Part shown: positions 7,380-15,851 of the stretch, in pieces
Layout of the letters: each line of letters begins with the position of its first letter
How positions within the stretch are numbered: position 1 is the first letter of the stretch
NCBI GenBank assembly: GCA_903857865.1
Contig: CAIOGO010000014.1
Location: 62,001 to 126,000 of the forward strand
DNA from: an uncultured bacterium
GTDB taxonomy: Bacteria > Bipolaricaulota > Bipolaricaulia > UBA7950 > UBA9294
Direction of reading: 5' to 3'
Length of the DNA: 64,000 nucleotides
Program-made: the position numbers and the translations under genes
Notes under the pieces: model-generated
Seen by the model: only the letters and a program-made list of their open reading frames with translations
Database searches by the model: none
What the model was told of the DNA's origin: nothing

Positions 7380-9110
7380 TCAGCCTTCAGTGTCCCCTCG
7401 CCGAGGGGCATTTGTCAACTCGGGCCTGAGGTACGCCGCGAGCACCCCTTCTCCTTCTCTGACTAGTGATGCAACTCTTCGGGTCACCGAGAGTGCCAGC
7501 AAGGCTTCCTCCCGTGTCGGGACATGCCCGTTGTGAACCACGGCGCACCTCGTCCTCCAGGACGCCTCTACCGCACCCATGGCCAGCTCGGAGACGGGAT
7601 CCAAACCTCGCTGGGAAACTAGCCGTCTGATCAAGCGAAGAACAGCGGGGTCCTGACCGGCCTTGCCATCCTCCGGTTGCCTTGCCTCCACATATGCTCT
7701 CCGAACGGCGAGCTCTGCCGCAATCCAGGACTGGGTAACGACCACATCCCAGGCTTCCTCGTCAATGAAGCCATCGCACCGGGAGAAGCGGTCCTGGATC
7801 GTCCCCATGAAGATCTGATCGCTCAAGTATCGGCCGAGATCGGCATCATCGAACGACCTGCGTCGCAGCAGGTCGGTGTAGAAACCGAGGTGTGCTTGAT
7901 CACTGTAGAGAACAACTGCTCGGCAGCGTTCGCCCAGCACGCGAGCAACCACCTCCTCAATCCCTCTCCTTCGACTGTCGATCAGAAAGACGGCACACTC
8001 GCTGTCGCGCAGCAACTCGATATCAAGACTAAGACCCTCGGCTGCAGGGTCGTCCTCATCTGCTCCGCCGAAGTCAATGACCGTGGTTTCCCAGCCCTCT
8101 GCGCGGCACAGCGGCAGGATCTGATCCTGCAGGACTGCCTTTGCCCTGTCCCCGCCCGTCGTGATCACGGGGAGCCTATTTGCGTTCCTCACGGAGGCCT
8201 CGTGGTGACTCTTCCGTTCGTCGGCTGACGGCTGATCGGGGGCTCGCTTCCATCGTAGGTCGGGACACGTTTCCGAGCAGTACCGATACGAGTCAAGCAA
8301 GAACGTGCTGACTGCTTTGGTCTTGTTCGAGCTGATTCTGTCGAGTCGCACGACATGCAGATTGTGTTCGCGCATTAGATCTGTCAGGTCGTCGTCGGGT
8401 TCCTCAAAGAGAACAATGAAACTGGCACGGCGCGCTTGTTGGCCGCGGGCCGCTGCACGGACCTTCGCAAGCTGCAACGCAAAATGGAGGAACACGTCGC
8501 CCAAGCTGTAGCCCAGGAACAAGAAACTGCCTCCGTCCAGGTGCCAAATCAGGTCCTCGTATAGCCCCCTGCATTCTGCCTCTAGACTTGCCGGCTGAAG
8601 CCTCGGCGTTGTAGCACGCATTGTAGGTCTCAGGTCGCGGTCGCCGCAGAGTTTCAGGATCATCGTGCGCCAGCGGAGCTTCCAGTAGTAGTACTGGTCA
8701 TCTGTCGCAACTTCGATATAGTCTCCGCCGCCAGCGCGCCCTAGAAGCTGATCGTAGTTTGTTGTGTAGATCCGGACCCACCTAAAGGCCATTAGCCGCT
8801 CATGCACCAGTCCGGGCTTGTCTTGGGAAGGCAAGATCCTGTCGCATATCTGGTCATGGAGCGAGTCTGGGCCGTCTTTATCTGCGACGCGATCCGTAAC
8901 CCGCAACGGGTTCGACCGCGCGATTTCGCGTGTCAGTCGGTGGGAGTCCGGAAGCTCCGCGTTGAGCTTGTCAGCTAGCTCAAAGAACAGCGGGTATCGA
9001 TCGGAGGCGCACTTCGAGAACCCCGCTCCAAGGAATGGAATCACGGTTCCATGGCATATTGCATCCAGAAGCTCGGGTCCGTATTCCTTCAGCCGCTGAG
9101 AAAGCTCCAC
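7380..9110 (-). CDS. SIR2-like protein with Rossmann-like middle and HEPN-like C-terminal regions
   Basis: This 576-residue protein has three regions. Residues about 15-270 match bacterial SIR2-like domains that degrade NAD in anti-phage defence: VIPFLGAGFS (23-32), TTNYDQLL (116-123) with the conserved Asn, and SFLFLGYSLGD (195-205). The residue that is normally the catalytic His of the LHGD motif is Cys here (LKLCGD, about 152-157), which may change or abolish activity. Residues about 312-405 look like a Rossmann-type nucleotide-binding region (VITTGGDRAKAV, then CAVFLIDSRR and RAVVLYSDQ). Residues about 455-565 are helical and contain RCAVVH (521-526), fitting the RX4-6H ribonuclease motif of HEPN domains. 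It is encoded upstream of an unknown 236-residue protein, and the pair sits between REP-like elements. A defence role is inferred from the SIR2 domain and the mobile-looking context. The middle and C-terminal assignments are by eye only. Confidence 0.7.
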   Translation of the reverse strand: MELSQRLKEYGPELLDAICHGTVIPFLGAGFSKCASDRYPLFFELADKLNAELPDSHRLTREIARSNPLRVTDRVADKDGPDSLHDQICDRILPSQDKPGLVHERLMAFRWVRIYTTNYDQLLGRAGGGDYIEVATDDQYYYWKLRWRTMILKLCGDRDLRPTMRATTPRLQPASLEAECRGLYEDLIWHLDGGSFLFLGYSLGDVFLHFALQLAKVRAAARGQQARRASFIVLFEEPDDDLTDLMREHNLHVVRLDRISSNKTKAVSTFLLDSYRYCSETCPDLRWKRAPDQPSADERKSHHEASVRNANRLPVITTGGDRAKAVLQDQILPLCRAEGWETTVIDFGGADEDDPAAEGLSLDIELLRDSECAVFLIDSRRRGIEEVVARVLGERCRAVVLYSDQAHLGFYTDLLRRRSFDDADLGRYLSDQIFMGTIQDRFSRCDGFIDEEAWDVVVTQSWIAAELAVRRAYVEARQPEDGKAGQDPAVLRLIRRLVSQRGLDPVSELAMGAVEASWRTRCAVVHNGHVPTREEALLALSVTRRVASLVREGEGVLAAYLRPELTNAPRRGDTEG

Positions 9111-9230
9111 AGCACCTACTGTATGTTGTGCAGTGCCTTCGTGTCAAGACAACTCCCCAACGAGAACCGCTCCGCACACCTAGAACTGACCTTCCCCTGG
9201 TGGACTGGCCGATTCTCAAGCAAGCTGGAC

Positions 9231-9296
9231 TCCAATGCCGGAGTACAAGGCGCGACTCCATCGCCCGTGGCGCGAGCACATCGGGATCGTGTCCCC
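9231..9296. repeat. Degenerate REP-like elements (families A and B)
   Basis: A degenerate A unit (CCAATGCCGGAGTACAAGGC, 9231-9266) is followed by the right half of a B unit (TCGGGATCGTGTCCCC, 9281-9296). They mark the right edge of the SIR2 insertion. Confidence 0.45.
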
Positions 9297-9315
9297 GGCC
9301 TGCACGATGCGCGGT

Positions 9316-9591
9316 CTACGTCGCACCATCATGGCGCTCCCCAGCGCCATCCACCGAGCCAATGGGATCTAGCAGAATCCAATGCTGGAATGCAAGACCA
9401 GACCCTCGCGCCCTAGCTGCCGCGACTTCGGGGGTTGCGGCAGCCGCCGTCGGCGTCGTGGTTGCCGGTGTCTTGGTCGTTGACGTTGCGGTCGCCGGCG
9501 AGCTCGTGGTCTTTCGCTCCGACGTGCACGCAACGACGGTGAGAAGTAGCAGCAACGCCATGACTGCAACGATCCAGGTCTTCCGTTTCAT
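9316..9591 (-). pseudogene. Truncated copy of the lipoprotein gene
   Basis: Codons 1-60 repeat the start of the lipoprotein at 3888-5354, including MKRKTWIVAVMALLLLLTVV, the lipobox Cys and the first Thr/Ala-rich residues, and the region just upstream. Similarity stops at 9413. There the frame runs straight into a REP-like element and then unrelated sequence, giving a 91-residue hybrid ending GAGERHDGAT. It could still be exported as a small lipoprotein, but it lacks the folded C-terminal domain and is best read as a broken duplicate. Confidence 0.8.
9378..9412. repeat. REP-like element A at the lipoprotein truncation point
   Basis: AATGCTGGAATGCAAGACCA, then GACCCTCGCGCC, abuts the first base of duplicated lipoprotein sequence at 9413. 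Confidence 0.75.
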
Positions 9592-9675
9592 CCCAGCCCC
9601 CTGTTCCGTTCTCCGATGCAGAAAACAGACGGCCCCACTCTAGCGGGAGAGCGGCGCCACGGGCAACGACCCGTC

Positions 9676-9729
9676 GGGGACACAATCCCGATTTGTGGCC
9701 ACGCAGCCAGCGAATTGCGGAGTGTGTCC
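9676..9729. repeat. REP-like element, family B
   Basis: This is an imperfect inverted repeat, GGGGACACAATCCCGATT against GAATTGCGGAGTGTGTCC, between the truncated lipoprotein and PNPOx copy 2. The right half is also present in copy 1 near 5487-5505. Confidence 0.6.
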
Positions 9730-9763
9730 TAGCTTGGTGCACGAGAGCCGTCTGTGTACCGGT

Positions 9764-10183
9764 CTAGAACTCCGCGATCTCCAGCGGTGCGCTGCTTTGG
9801 GCCATACGCCAGACGATCGACGTCCCCTTCGCGAGCCGGAAGGAGGAGAAGATCTCGTACTCATACTGCGCGACGACGGGCTTCAGGAACGTGAACACCT
9901 CGTCGAGGATCCGTTTCGTCACCGTGACGTCGGCCACGCGCTCCATCTCGCCGCGCACGCGCACCTGGACGTCGTTCTTCGCGTCCCAGTATGCGATCTC
10001 GACCGAGCGTCCCGCCACCAGCTGCTGGTGCACGTCCTTCTGAACGCCCGTGCAGAACACGAGCCCCGCCGGCTCGACGAGCGCCGTCTGCATCGCCCGC
10101 ACGCGCGGCTTCCCGCGCTCCACCGTCGCCATGAACGCCACGGGATTCGCCTTCACAAACTCAAGAACCTGATCTCGTGTCAT
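9764..10183 (-). CDS. Pyridoxamine 5'-phosphate oxidase-like protein, copy 2
   Basis: This is a full-length 139-residue duplicate of the gene at 5540-5959. Differences are few and mostly conservative, for example QVLEFVK for EVLAFVK near the start, GRSVEIAYWD for GGSVELAYWD, and VAQYEYEIFSS for VAQYGYQIFSS. The open frame and mostly conservative changes suggest it is under selection, or recently copied. The upstream sequence around the start (TATCGGCGCCATCC on the plus strand) differs slightly from copy 1. Confidence 0.8.
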   Translation of the reverse strand: MTRDQVLEFVKANPVAFMATVERGKPRVRAMQTALVEPAGLVFCTGVQKDVHQQLVAGRSVEIAYWDAKNDVQVRVRGEMERVADVTVTKRILDEVFTFLKPVVAQYEYEIFSSFRLAKGTSIVWRMAQSSAPLEIAEF

Positions 10184-10250
10184 ATCGGCGCCATCCTACG
10201 CGCCGCCTTCCACCCGAACAACCAGTCGGGGGTCTGCGAGCGGGCCGATC

Positions 10251-10305
10251 GGGGACACAACCCGATTCGCAACGATCCGGTCGGCGAATCGGGGATTGTG
10301 TCCCC
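10251..10305. repeat. REP-like element, family B, near-perfect dyad
   Basis: GGGGACACAACCCGATTCGC pairs with GCGAATCGGGGATTGTGTCCCC across a 13-base loop. It is the best preserved of the B elements. Confidence 0.75.
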
Positions 10306-10325
10306 CACCCCGCATGGCGCCCCCG

Positions 10326-10604
10326 TCATCGTCCATCGGGCCAAGAAGATGCAATAGAATCCAGTGCTGGAATGCAAGACCGAACCCCGTCGGCTTTCTT
10401 CGCGTCCCAGTACGCGAGCTCGACCGAGCGTCCCGCCACCAGTTGCTGGTGCACGTCCTTCTGAACGCCCGTGCAGAACACGAGCCCCGCCGGCTCCACG
10501 AGCGCCGTCTGCATCGCCCGCACGCGCGGCTTGCCACGGTCCACCGTCGCCATGAACGCCACCGGATTCGCCTTCACGAACGCGAGGACTTCGTCTCTGG
10601 TCAT
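10326..10604 (-). pseudogene. Truncated third copy of the PNPOx-like gene
   Basis: Codons 1-69 match the start of the other two copies (MTRDEVLAFVKANPVAFMAT through ELAYWDAKK). Homology ends at 10396, exactly where a REP-like element begins. The frame then reads ADGVRSCIPALDSIASSWPD from repeat sequence and stops. The C-terminal half of the split barrel is missing, so the product should not fold normally. Confidence 0.85.
10358..10394. repeat. REP-like element A at the PNPOx copy 3 truncation point
   Basis: ATCCAGTGCTGGAATGCAAG, then ACCGAACCCCGTC, sits directly beside the first base of truncated PNPOx sequence at 10396. This is the same arrangement as at 9378-9413. Confidence 0.75.
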
Positions 10605-10618
10605 AGTGGCGCCATCCT
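10396..10618. repeat. Duplicated segment, copy 3 (partial)
   Basis: It matches the 5' half of the PNPOx-like gene and about 14 bases upstream. It is closer to copy 1 in the coding part and to copy 2 just upstream of the start. Confidence 0.8.
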
Positions 10619-10668
10619 ATGCGCCTCCCCGCGCGGGGACAACCCGCCCGGACTCCGCAGGAAGTCTT

Positions 10669-10759
10669 GGGACACAACCCCAATTCACGGCCATGCATTC
10701 GGCGGATTGGGGATTGTGTCCCCCGCTTCGATGCTGGAATGGAGGACTCGACCCCGTCA
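10669..10759. repeat. REP-like element B followed by a degenerate element A
   Basis: GGGACACAACCCCAATTC pairs with GGATTGGGGATTGTGTCCC (10669-10724). A degenerate A unit (ATGCTGGAATGGAGGACTCG) follows within 10730-10759. Confidence 0.65.
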
Positions 10760-10786
10760 CCCTCAACCGTAGGGGCACCTTCTCCG

Positions 10787-10990
10787 CCAAGAAGGGGTAG
10801 TCTCGACTCGCCAGTGCCCCTTCTGGACCTGAGAGCACCCTCTCTCCGCCGCACTGCCAAGTGCCAGAACAAGGGGGAGGTGCGATTCGACCAGACGCCG
10901 GCAGCGCGGCACGCCAACCTACGTCAGAAAACGAGGCGCAAGCCGGCCGTCGCGCTCACCGTTGAGCGCGAAAGAGCGGAGAAGCGAGGA
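10787..10990. repeat. Long direct repeat, copy 2
   Basis: This is the second copy of the block at 6054-6237, with a small extra stretch near 10826-10850. It ends at a family A element, as copy 1 does. Confidence 0.8.
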
Positions 10991-11024
10991 GTGTTGCAGT
11001 GCAGGACCAGACCCTCGCACCCCC
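10991..11024. repeat. REP-like element, family A
   Basis: GTGTTGCAGTGCAGGACCAG, then ACCCTCGCACC, lies 52 bases past the stop of the restriction gene ending at 11077. Confidence 0.65.
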
Positions 11025-11076
11025 CAACGCCTGCTGCACTACGGTCTGCACTGCCCCTACGCGGTGCACGCGCTTC

Positions 11077-13869
11077 TCACGCCAGCAGGCCCGTCTCACC
11101 TTCATGGCCCTGTCCCGCAAGCTCTCGGACCATCTTCTCGAGCGAGCTCCAGCGGTCGCGTTTCAGAGTGAAGTCGCTCTGATTCACTCGGATGAATCGC
11201 CAGTGCTCGCCGGACGCCTTGGTGACCTGGTCACACCAGTGGGCCATGGCGGCGTCCTTCACGAGGGTGTCTTCCCAGACGCGGCCCTTGGTCTCGATGA
11301 TCCAGTGGGTCTCCTTACCCTTGACGCGCTGCACGGCAGCGAAGTCGGGGTAGTAGAAGCCGATGGCGCCGCTCGGCTTGAGATAGTCGATCTTGAAGGC
11401 TACGCCGCTTTCGCTCTCAGTTGTCCCTAGGGAGGCGAAGCGCACGACATCATCGAGACCATCAAGGAACTGGGCGAACTGCTTCTCGTAGTCGTTGAAG
11501 GTCGCAACGCAGTTGAAGATGGTCTTCTCGCACTCGAGCAGGGGTAGGTTCCGCCGCCAGGTGAAGGTCTTGGCCTCGGACAGTCGGAGAGCCGCGCTCT
11601 CGAGTTCAACGGGCTTCCGCTCCGTCGCGAGCGCACCGACGTACCTGCCAAGGAGCTTCGCGATCGCAGCCTGCGTTGGCGCGCTACATAGGTGCCAGCG
11701 GACGCGCTCATCCTCGAGGTTCACCTCTCTGCCGAAGCACCGCTCGCGTAGGTAGGCGCGCACCTTGGGGTAGAGCTTATCGAACCCACTCGGAAGGTTC
11801 GCCTCGCGCATCACCTTGCTGCATATCGATGACACGAGAGCCTGCGAGAACGGCAGCGGACCAGACCCGATATCGGTCCTGTGTACTTCGGTCTCCGTCG
11901 TGGCGAACTCCATCATGAGTTCGATCCGCTTAGGTTCACTGAGTAGCTCCCCTTCGCTGTAGATCGCACCAATCGCCGATGGGTCGAATTCCTCAAGCCG
12001 GGTGTAGTTGCGCGAGTAGATCGTCTTGGTTCTGGGGAAGACGATGTCGAACTGCGCCTTGTCCGCTACCGGGAAGACCTTGGCCGGCGGCGCGGGCGGC
12101 GTTGACACAGTCTTGATGCCGACGCCTTCTTTCTCGAGTTGGCGCACGAAGTCCTCAAACGCTTCCGTGCCCATGACCTCAAGGGTCTGGGTGCGATCGG
12201 GGCTGATCCCGGACATGAGCCGCAGTCCTCGCCCGACAGCCTGCTCGGGCAGTATCTTCGACTTGGCGGTGAAGGGTCGGAGGCCAAGAGCGACGGTCAC
12301 GTTCTTGACATCCCACCCTTCGCGCAGCATCAGCACGCTGACGATGACCTTCACCTTGTTGCCCGGCAGGTCGATGTCCCGCGCAGCCTGTCGCGCCTTC
12401 TCGAGGTCGCTCTCCCTGACATCGCCCTCGTTGTCGGTGTGGATGACTAGGACCTCATTCTTGCCGAGTCCGGCTCCGGCCGCCTCGACAAGCCATTGCC
12501 CGATGGCATCAGCAAAGACGTTCTTCTCGGCCATGATGAACAGGACCGGCTTCTGTCCTAGGTCGCTGTACGTCTGGTAGTGAACGCGCCAGCGCGCCAA
12601 CGCGGCAAGGAGCCACTCCTGGTAGGCCTCCACGACGTTGTCCTTGGTGACTTCGTCGGGATCTTCGCGCTTCACGCGATGCACGATCAGCGGCGCTTTG
12701 ACGATGCGGTCTTCCACCGCCTGCGCCAGTGGGTAGTCGCAGATGTTCCACGGGAAGTACGTCCCGTTCTGATCTTTCGGCGTCGCTGAGAAGTCGAGCC
12801 AATGGGAGAGACCGCCCGTGATGGCCCCGTGAAGCTCCGTGAGCGCCTTGTGCCACTCGAGCTCGGGCTCGTGGATGTGGTGCGCCTCGTCGTTGAGCAC
12901 GCAGAGGTTCGGGCAGGACTTGATCCGGTCCATGACGGGGCGCCGGCGCAAACTCAGGTCCTTGACCGGCGTCGGACCGAGCACGCGGTCGACGGGGTTC
13001 ACCGGCCGCCACTCGGCGGACCGCGCCGCGTAGAGCTGCTGGACGTTCGTGAGGAAGAGCGTGCCTGCCGTGTCCGGCTCGTTGGCGTCGTCGCGCAGGA
13101 TCACCTTCATGCTCCAGCGCGACTTCCATTCGGGCGGGATGAGCGGCAGCTCGTAGAACATCTTGTTGCTGGCGAAGTCCTTCTCCAGCCGCTGGTAGAC
13201 GATGACGTTCGGCGCCACGACGAGGAAGTTCGCCGCGAGGTCCGAACCTTCAGTCAGCTTGCGGTGGAAGTAGGACCAGACGATGGCCATGGCCATCACG
13301 AGCGTCTTCCCCGAACCCGTGGCCATCTTCAACGCGTAGCGCCGCAGGTTCTGCTCGGGTAGCTCCTGCGTCTGCTCGCCCTCGACCTCCGGGATGTACC
13401 GCACGACCCGGCGCCTGCCGTCCATGGCGGTCTCGAAGCGCAGGTCGTCTCCCTCGAGTCGCTTCTGCGAGCCATCGGGGTAGAAGACCTCGCCGAACGA
13501 GCGGATGAGGTCGACAGCGTCGAGGTTCTGCTCGACCTCCGTGAGGTAGATCAAGGTCTCGATGGCCTCTTGCTGCCCGAAGTAGTAGCGCCACAGCTTG
13601 CCGTCGACCTCGTGGTCCTCGCTGAACCAGAAGGTGAGCAGCCGGTGGGTCGCTGCAGAGACGCCAGGATAGTCGGCATCGCGCCAGACGCGCACGGCTT
13701 GCCGAAGCTGATTCACCAGGATGAGGCGACTCGGGCGGCGCCCGTCGACGACCTCGAAGTCCTCCTTCTTGCCCGGCTTCTTGCGCAGGTAGCGGTCTGG
13801 TTCTCGGTAGGCCGAGTGCTCCGGGATCTCCGGTAGATCCTTGTCGTAGGAGATGACGGCTTCGGCCAT
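11077..13869 (-). CDS. Type III-style restriction helicase-endonuclease (Res-like)
   Basis: This 930-residue superfamily 2 helicase has Walker A ATGSGKT (about 183-189), a DEAH-type box LNDEAHH, FSATP, and QAVGRGLR (motif VI). The C-terminus has a PD-(D/E)XK nuclease signature, YYPDFAAV followed by WIIETKGR. This is the layout of Res subunits, which cut DNA only together with their Mod methyltransferase after ATP-driven movement. The start at ATG 13869 was chosen because the methyltransferase stop lies 2 bases upstream. The same frame is open well upstream of this ATG, but that part only overlaps the methyltransferase. It is the last gene of the operon. Confidence 0.88.
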   Translation of the reverse strand: MAEAVISYDKDLPEIPEHSAYREPDRYLRKKPGKKEDFEVVDGRRPSRLILVNQLRQAVRVWRDADYPGVSAATHRLLTFWFSEDHEVDGKLWRYYFGQQEAIETLIYLTEVEQNLDAVDLIRSFGEVFYPDGSQKRLEGDDLRFETAMDGRRRVVRYIPEVEGEQTQELPEQNLRRYALKMATGSGKTLVMAMAIVWSYFHRKLTEGSDLAANFLVVAPNVIVYQRLEKDFASNKMFYELPLIPPEWKSRWSMKVILRDDANEPDTAGTLFLTNVQQLYAARSAEWRPVNPVDRVLGPTPVKDLSLRRRPVMDRIKSCPNLCVLNDEAHHIHEPELEWHKALTELHGAITGGLSHWLDFSATPKDQNGTYFPWNICDYPLAQAVEDRIVKAPLIVHRVKREDPDEVTKDNVVEAYQEWLLAALARWRVHYQTYSDLGQKPVLFIMAEKNVFADAIGQWLVEAAGAGLGKNEVLVIHTDNEGDVRESDLEKARQAARDIDLPGNKVKVIVSVLMLREGWDVKNVTVALGLRPFTAKSKILPEQAVGRGLRLMSGISPDRTQTLEVMGTEAFEDFVRQLEKEGVGIKTVSTPPAPPAKVFPVADKAQFDIVFPRTKTIYSRNYTRLEEFDPSAIGAIYSEGELLSEPKRIELMMEFATTETEVHRTDIGSGPLPFSQALVSSICSKVMREANLPSGFDKLYPKVRAYLRERCFGREVNLEDERVRWHLCSAPTQAAIAKLLGRYVGALATERKPVELESAALRLSEAKTFTWRRNLPLLECEKTIFNCVATFNDYEKQFAQFLDGLDDVVRFASLGTTESESGVAFKIDYLKPSGAIGFYYPDFAAVQRVKGKETHWIIETKGRVWEDTLVKDAAMAHWCDQVTKASGEHWRFIRVNQSDFTLKRDRWSSLEKMVRELAGQGHEGETGLLA

Positions 13870-13871
13870 CG

Positions 13872-15830
13872 CTACACCTCCACGGGGAAGACCTGTGTCG
13901 TGTCGTTCCCGAAGATGTCCACGACCTTGACCATGACGTTCGCCGGCGCGTGTCGCTCGTACTCGTGGACGTCCGACTCTAGAGAGAGCGCGCGGTCCTT
14001 CCTCGTACGGTAGGCGACCCACCCCTGCATGAACGTGTCGTTCTGGAAGTCCCAGTCGATTGCCCAGTAGTCGACGTAGTCGGACCACTTGGTGATCTTG
14101 TCCCGCACATCCTCGGGGATGAGGTCGGCATACGGGAACGCGAAGTCGGTCAGCTTGACCTGCAGCTTCCGCTCGCCCGCCTTCTTGATGCTGACTTCGA
14201 CGTGAGCGAGCTCGAAGAAGCGAACGTCGCCCTTCTCCACGGCTTGCTCCTCCATCACCTCGTGCGGAATCGCTAGAAGCAGGAGCTTCACGTCCCGGCG
14301 CCTCGCCTCGTCGACGATGTACGGCGTCATCCCCATCTCCCACTCCCAACCGAGGATGTGAAGTTCCTTCTGCTTCACAGCAAGGCACTCCTCGATGGCA
14401 CCGTTCACTTCGTCGATGGTCACCGGCGTGTCCACGGCACCGACGTGGACCACGGCTTTGCCCTTCTTCCCGTGCAGATGTTGTGTGCCCGAGAGCGGCT
14501 GTGCGCCGTAGAGTTTCAGGATGAACGCCAGATACTCGTAGATGGTCAACTCCTCGTCACTCTTTCGCGCTGCGAACGTCACACCAGCCCAGTAGGTTCG
14601 TTCGTACTTCCCCAGATTGAGCACTTCAAAGGGTTTGCAGTCTTCAATCCCAAGCATGCGCTTGCGCGTAACGTGCATCGCCCAGCGACCGAGATCACAC
14701 CCAATCCAGCGGCGGTCAAGCTTCTCTGCAGCAGCAAGCGTGGTGCCCGAACCGCAGAAGAAGTCGGCGACCAGCGCATCCTCGTCGGAGAACGCACGAA
14801 TCACCCTCGTGAGCAGCGGCTCCGGCTTCTGCGTGGCGTAGCCGGTCTGCTCAGCTTCCGGCATGTGCATGGCGTCTGCGATGTCGACCCACGAGTCTCC
14901 CACCGGAACCCGTTCAACGACCTTTCCGCCCTCGACTGGGAGGAAATACTTGATCCGAATGCCGCCAGTCCGTGTCTTGTGGATGCGTCCCTCTGCCTCG
15001 AGACGCGCAATGCTTTCGTCGGTATAGTCACCTCGCGGTGCGGTCTTGAACCAGCGACCCTCTCCGTCTTGGCGGAACCCTCTCTGTCGCGCTTCCTCAA
15101 TCGAGAACGCGCGAGTGACGAAATCGCCGTTGAAAGTCCAGCCATCGCCTGAGCGGTAGCAGAGCAGGTCGTCATGATTACGAGGGAACTGGGAAGCGAC
15201 TGCTTTGGCGCCCCTAGCCGACTCCCCGTAGACCCAAACGACGCTGTTTAGAAACGCGTCGATCCCGAAGCACTCGTCGAGGAGCATGCGCACTCGGTGT
15301 GCCATTCGCCAATCGCAGTGGATCACGATTATGCCGGTTTGCGACAAGAGCTCCCGCATCAGGACCAGTCGGTCCCGCAGCATAGCGAGGAAGCTCTCGA
15401 TCCCTGCCCCCCACGTGTCGTGATATGCCTTCTCCTCTATCGCTGATGGCGCTTTGGTGATCTCCTCGCCAGACTCCCCGATCTCGGTCGTGAACGAGAA
15501 GTCCGCCCCCGTAGCGAATGGCGGGTCGATGTAGATGAGGTCGATCTTCCCGGCGAACTTCTCGAGCAGCGATCCCATCACCAGCAGGTTGTCGCCCCAG
15601 ATGAGTTTGTTCTTCCAGCCATCCTCGAAGGTGTCGCCTTCCTTGCCGTCGTAGACATCGAAGAGACCTACACCCTTCGTCTTCTTTGCCTCCCGAGAGC
15701 CGCGACTCTCGTTGACGGTTTCGATGACCTGGAACGGCAGCCGGACCCGCGGCACTTCCTTCAGCGTCCCATCGTCGTTGTACTTGCCTGGCCAGACCAG
15801 CTCGACCTTGTTCACTTCGATCTTTGCCAC
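13872..15830 (-). CDS. Type III-style DNA methyltransferase (Mod-like)
   Basis: This 652-residue beta-class amino-methyltransferase has motif IV first (IDPPFATGADF, about residue 105) and the SAM-binding motif I late (VADFFCGSGTTLAAA, about 370). The region between, about 260 residues, would hold the target recognition domain. It methylates adenine (less likely cytosine N4) in a short asymmetric site, protecting DNA from the Res-like protein encoded 2 bases downstream. The start ATG 15830 lies 21 bases after the upstream helicase stop. The C-terminal 250 residues (MTPYIVDEARRRDVKLLLLA and beyond) are unusually long and may contact Res. Confidence 0.88.
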   Translation of the reverse strand: MAKIEVNKVELVWPGKYNDDGTLKEVPRVRLPFQVIETVNESRGSREAKKTKGVGLFDVYDGKEGDTFEDGWKNKLIWGDNLLVMGSLLEKFAGKIDLIYIDPPFATGADFSFTTEIGESGEEITKAPSAIEEKAYHDTWGAGIESFLAMLRDRLVLMRELLSQTGIIVIHCDWRMAHRVRMLLDECFGIDAFLNSVVWVYGESARGAKAVASQFPRNHDDLLCYRSGDGWTFNGDFVTRAFSIEEARQRGFRQDGEGRWFKTAPRGDYTDESIARLEAEGRIHKTRTGGIRIKYFLPVEGGKVVERVPVGDSWVDIADAMHMPEAEQTGYATQKPEPLLTRVIRAFSDEDALVADFFCGSGTTLAAAEKLDRRWIGCDLGRWAMHVTRKRMLGIEDCKPFEVLNLGKYERTYWAGVTFAARKSDEELTIYEYLAFILKLYGAQPLSGTQHLHGKKGKAVVHVGAVDTPVTIDEVNGAIEECLAVKQKELHILGWEWEMGMTPYIVDEARRRDVKLLLLAIPHEVMEEQAVEKGDVRFFELAHVEVSIKKAGERKLQVKLTDFAFPYADLIPEDVRDKITKWSDYVDYWAIDWDFQNDTFMQGWVAYRTRKDRALSLESDVHEYERHAPANVMVKVVDIFGNDTTQVFPVEV

Positions 15831-15851
15831 CTGGTTCCTCCAATCTCCCTG

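Larger units (their letters stand above)
9413..10198. repeat. Duplicated segment, copy 2
   Basis: This segment matches 5176-5972. It includes the lipoprotein 5' end, its upstream region and a complete PNPOx-like gene. The intergenic middle differs from copy 1 and holds a family B element. Confidence 0.85.

Noticed and set aside
13870-14388. Upstream extension of the Res-like frame
   Set aside because: The extra 173 codons overlap the methyltransferase gene and read as low-complexity basic sequence; homology begins at ATG 13869.
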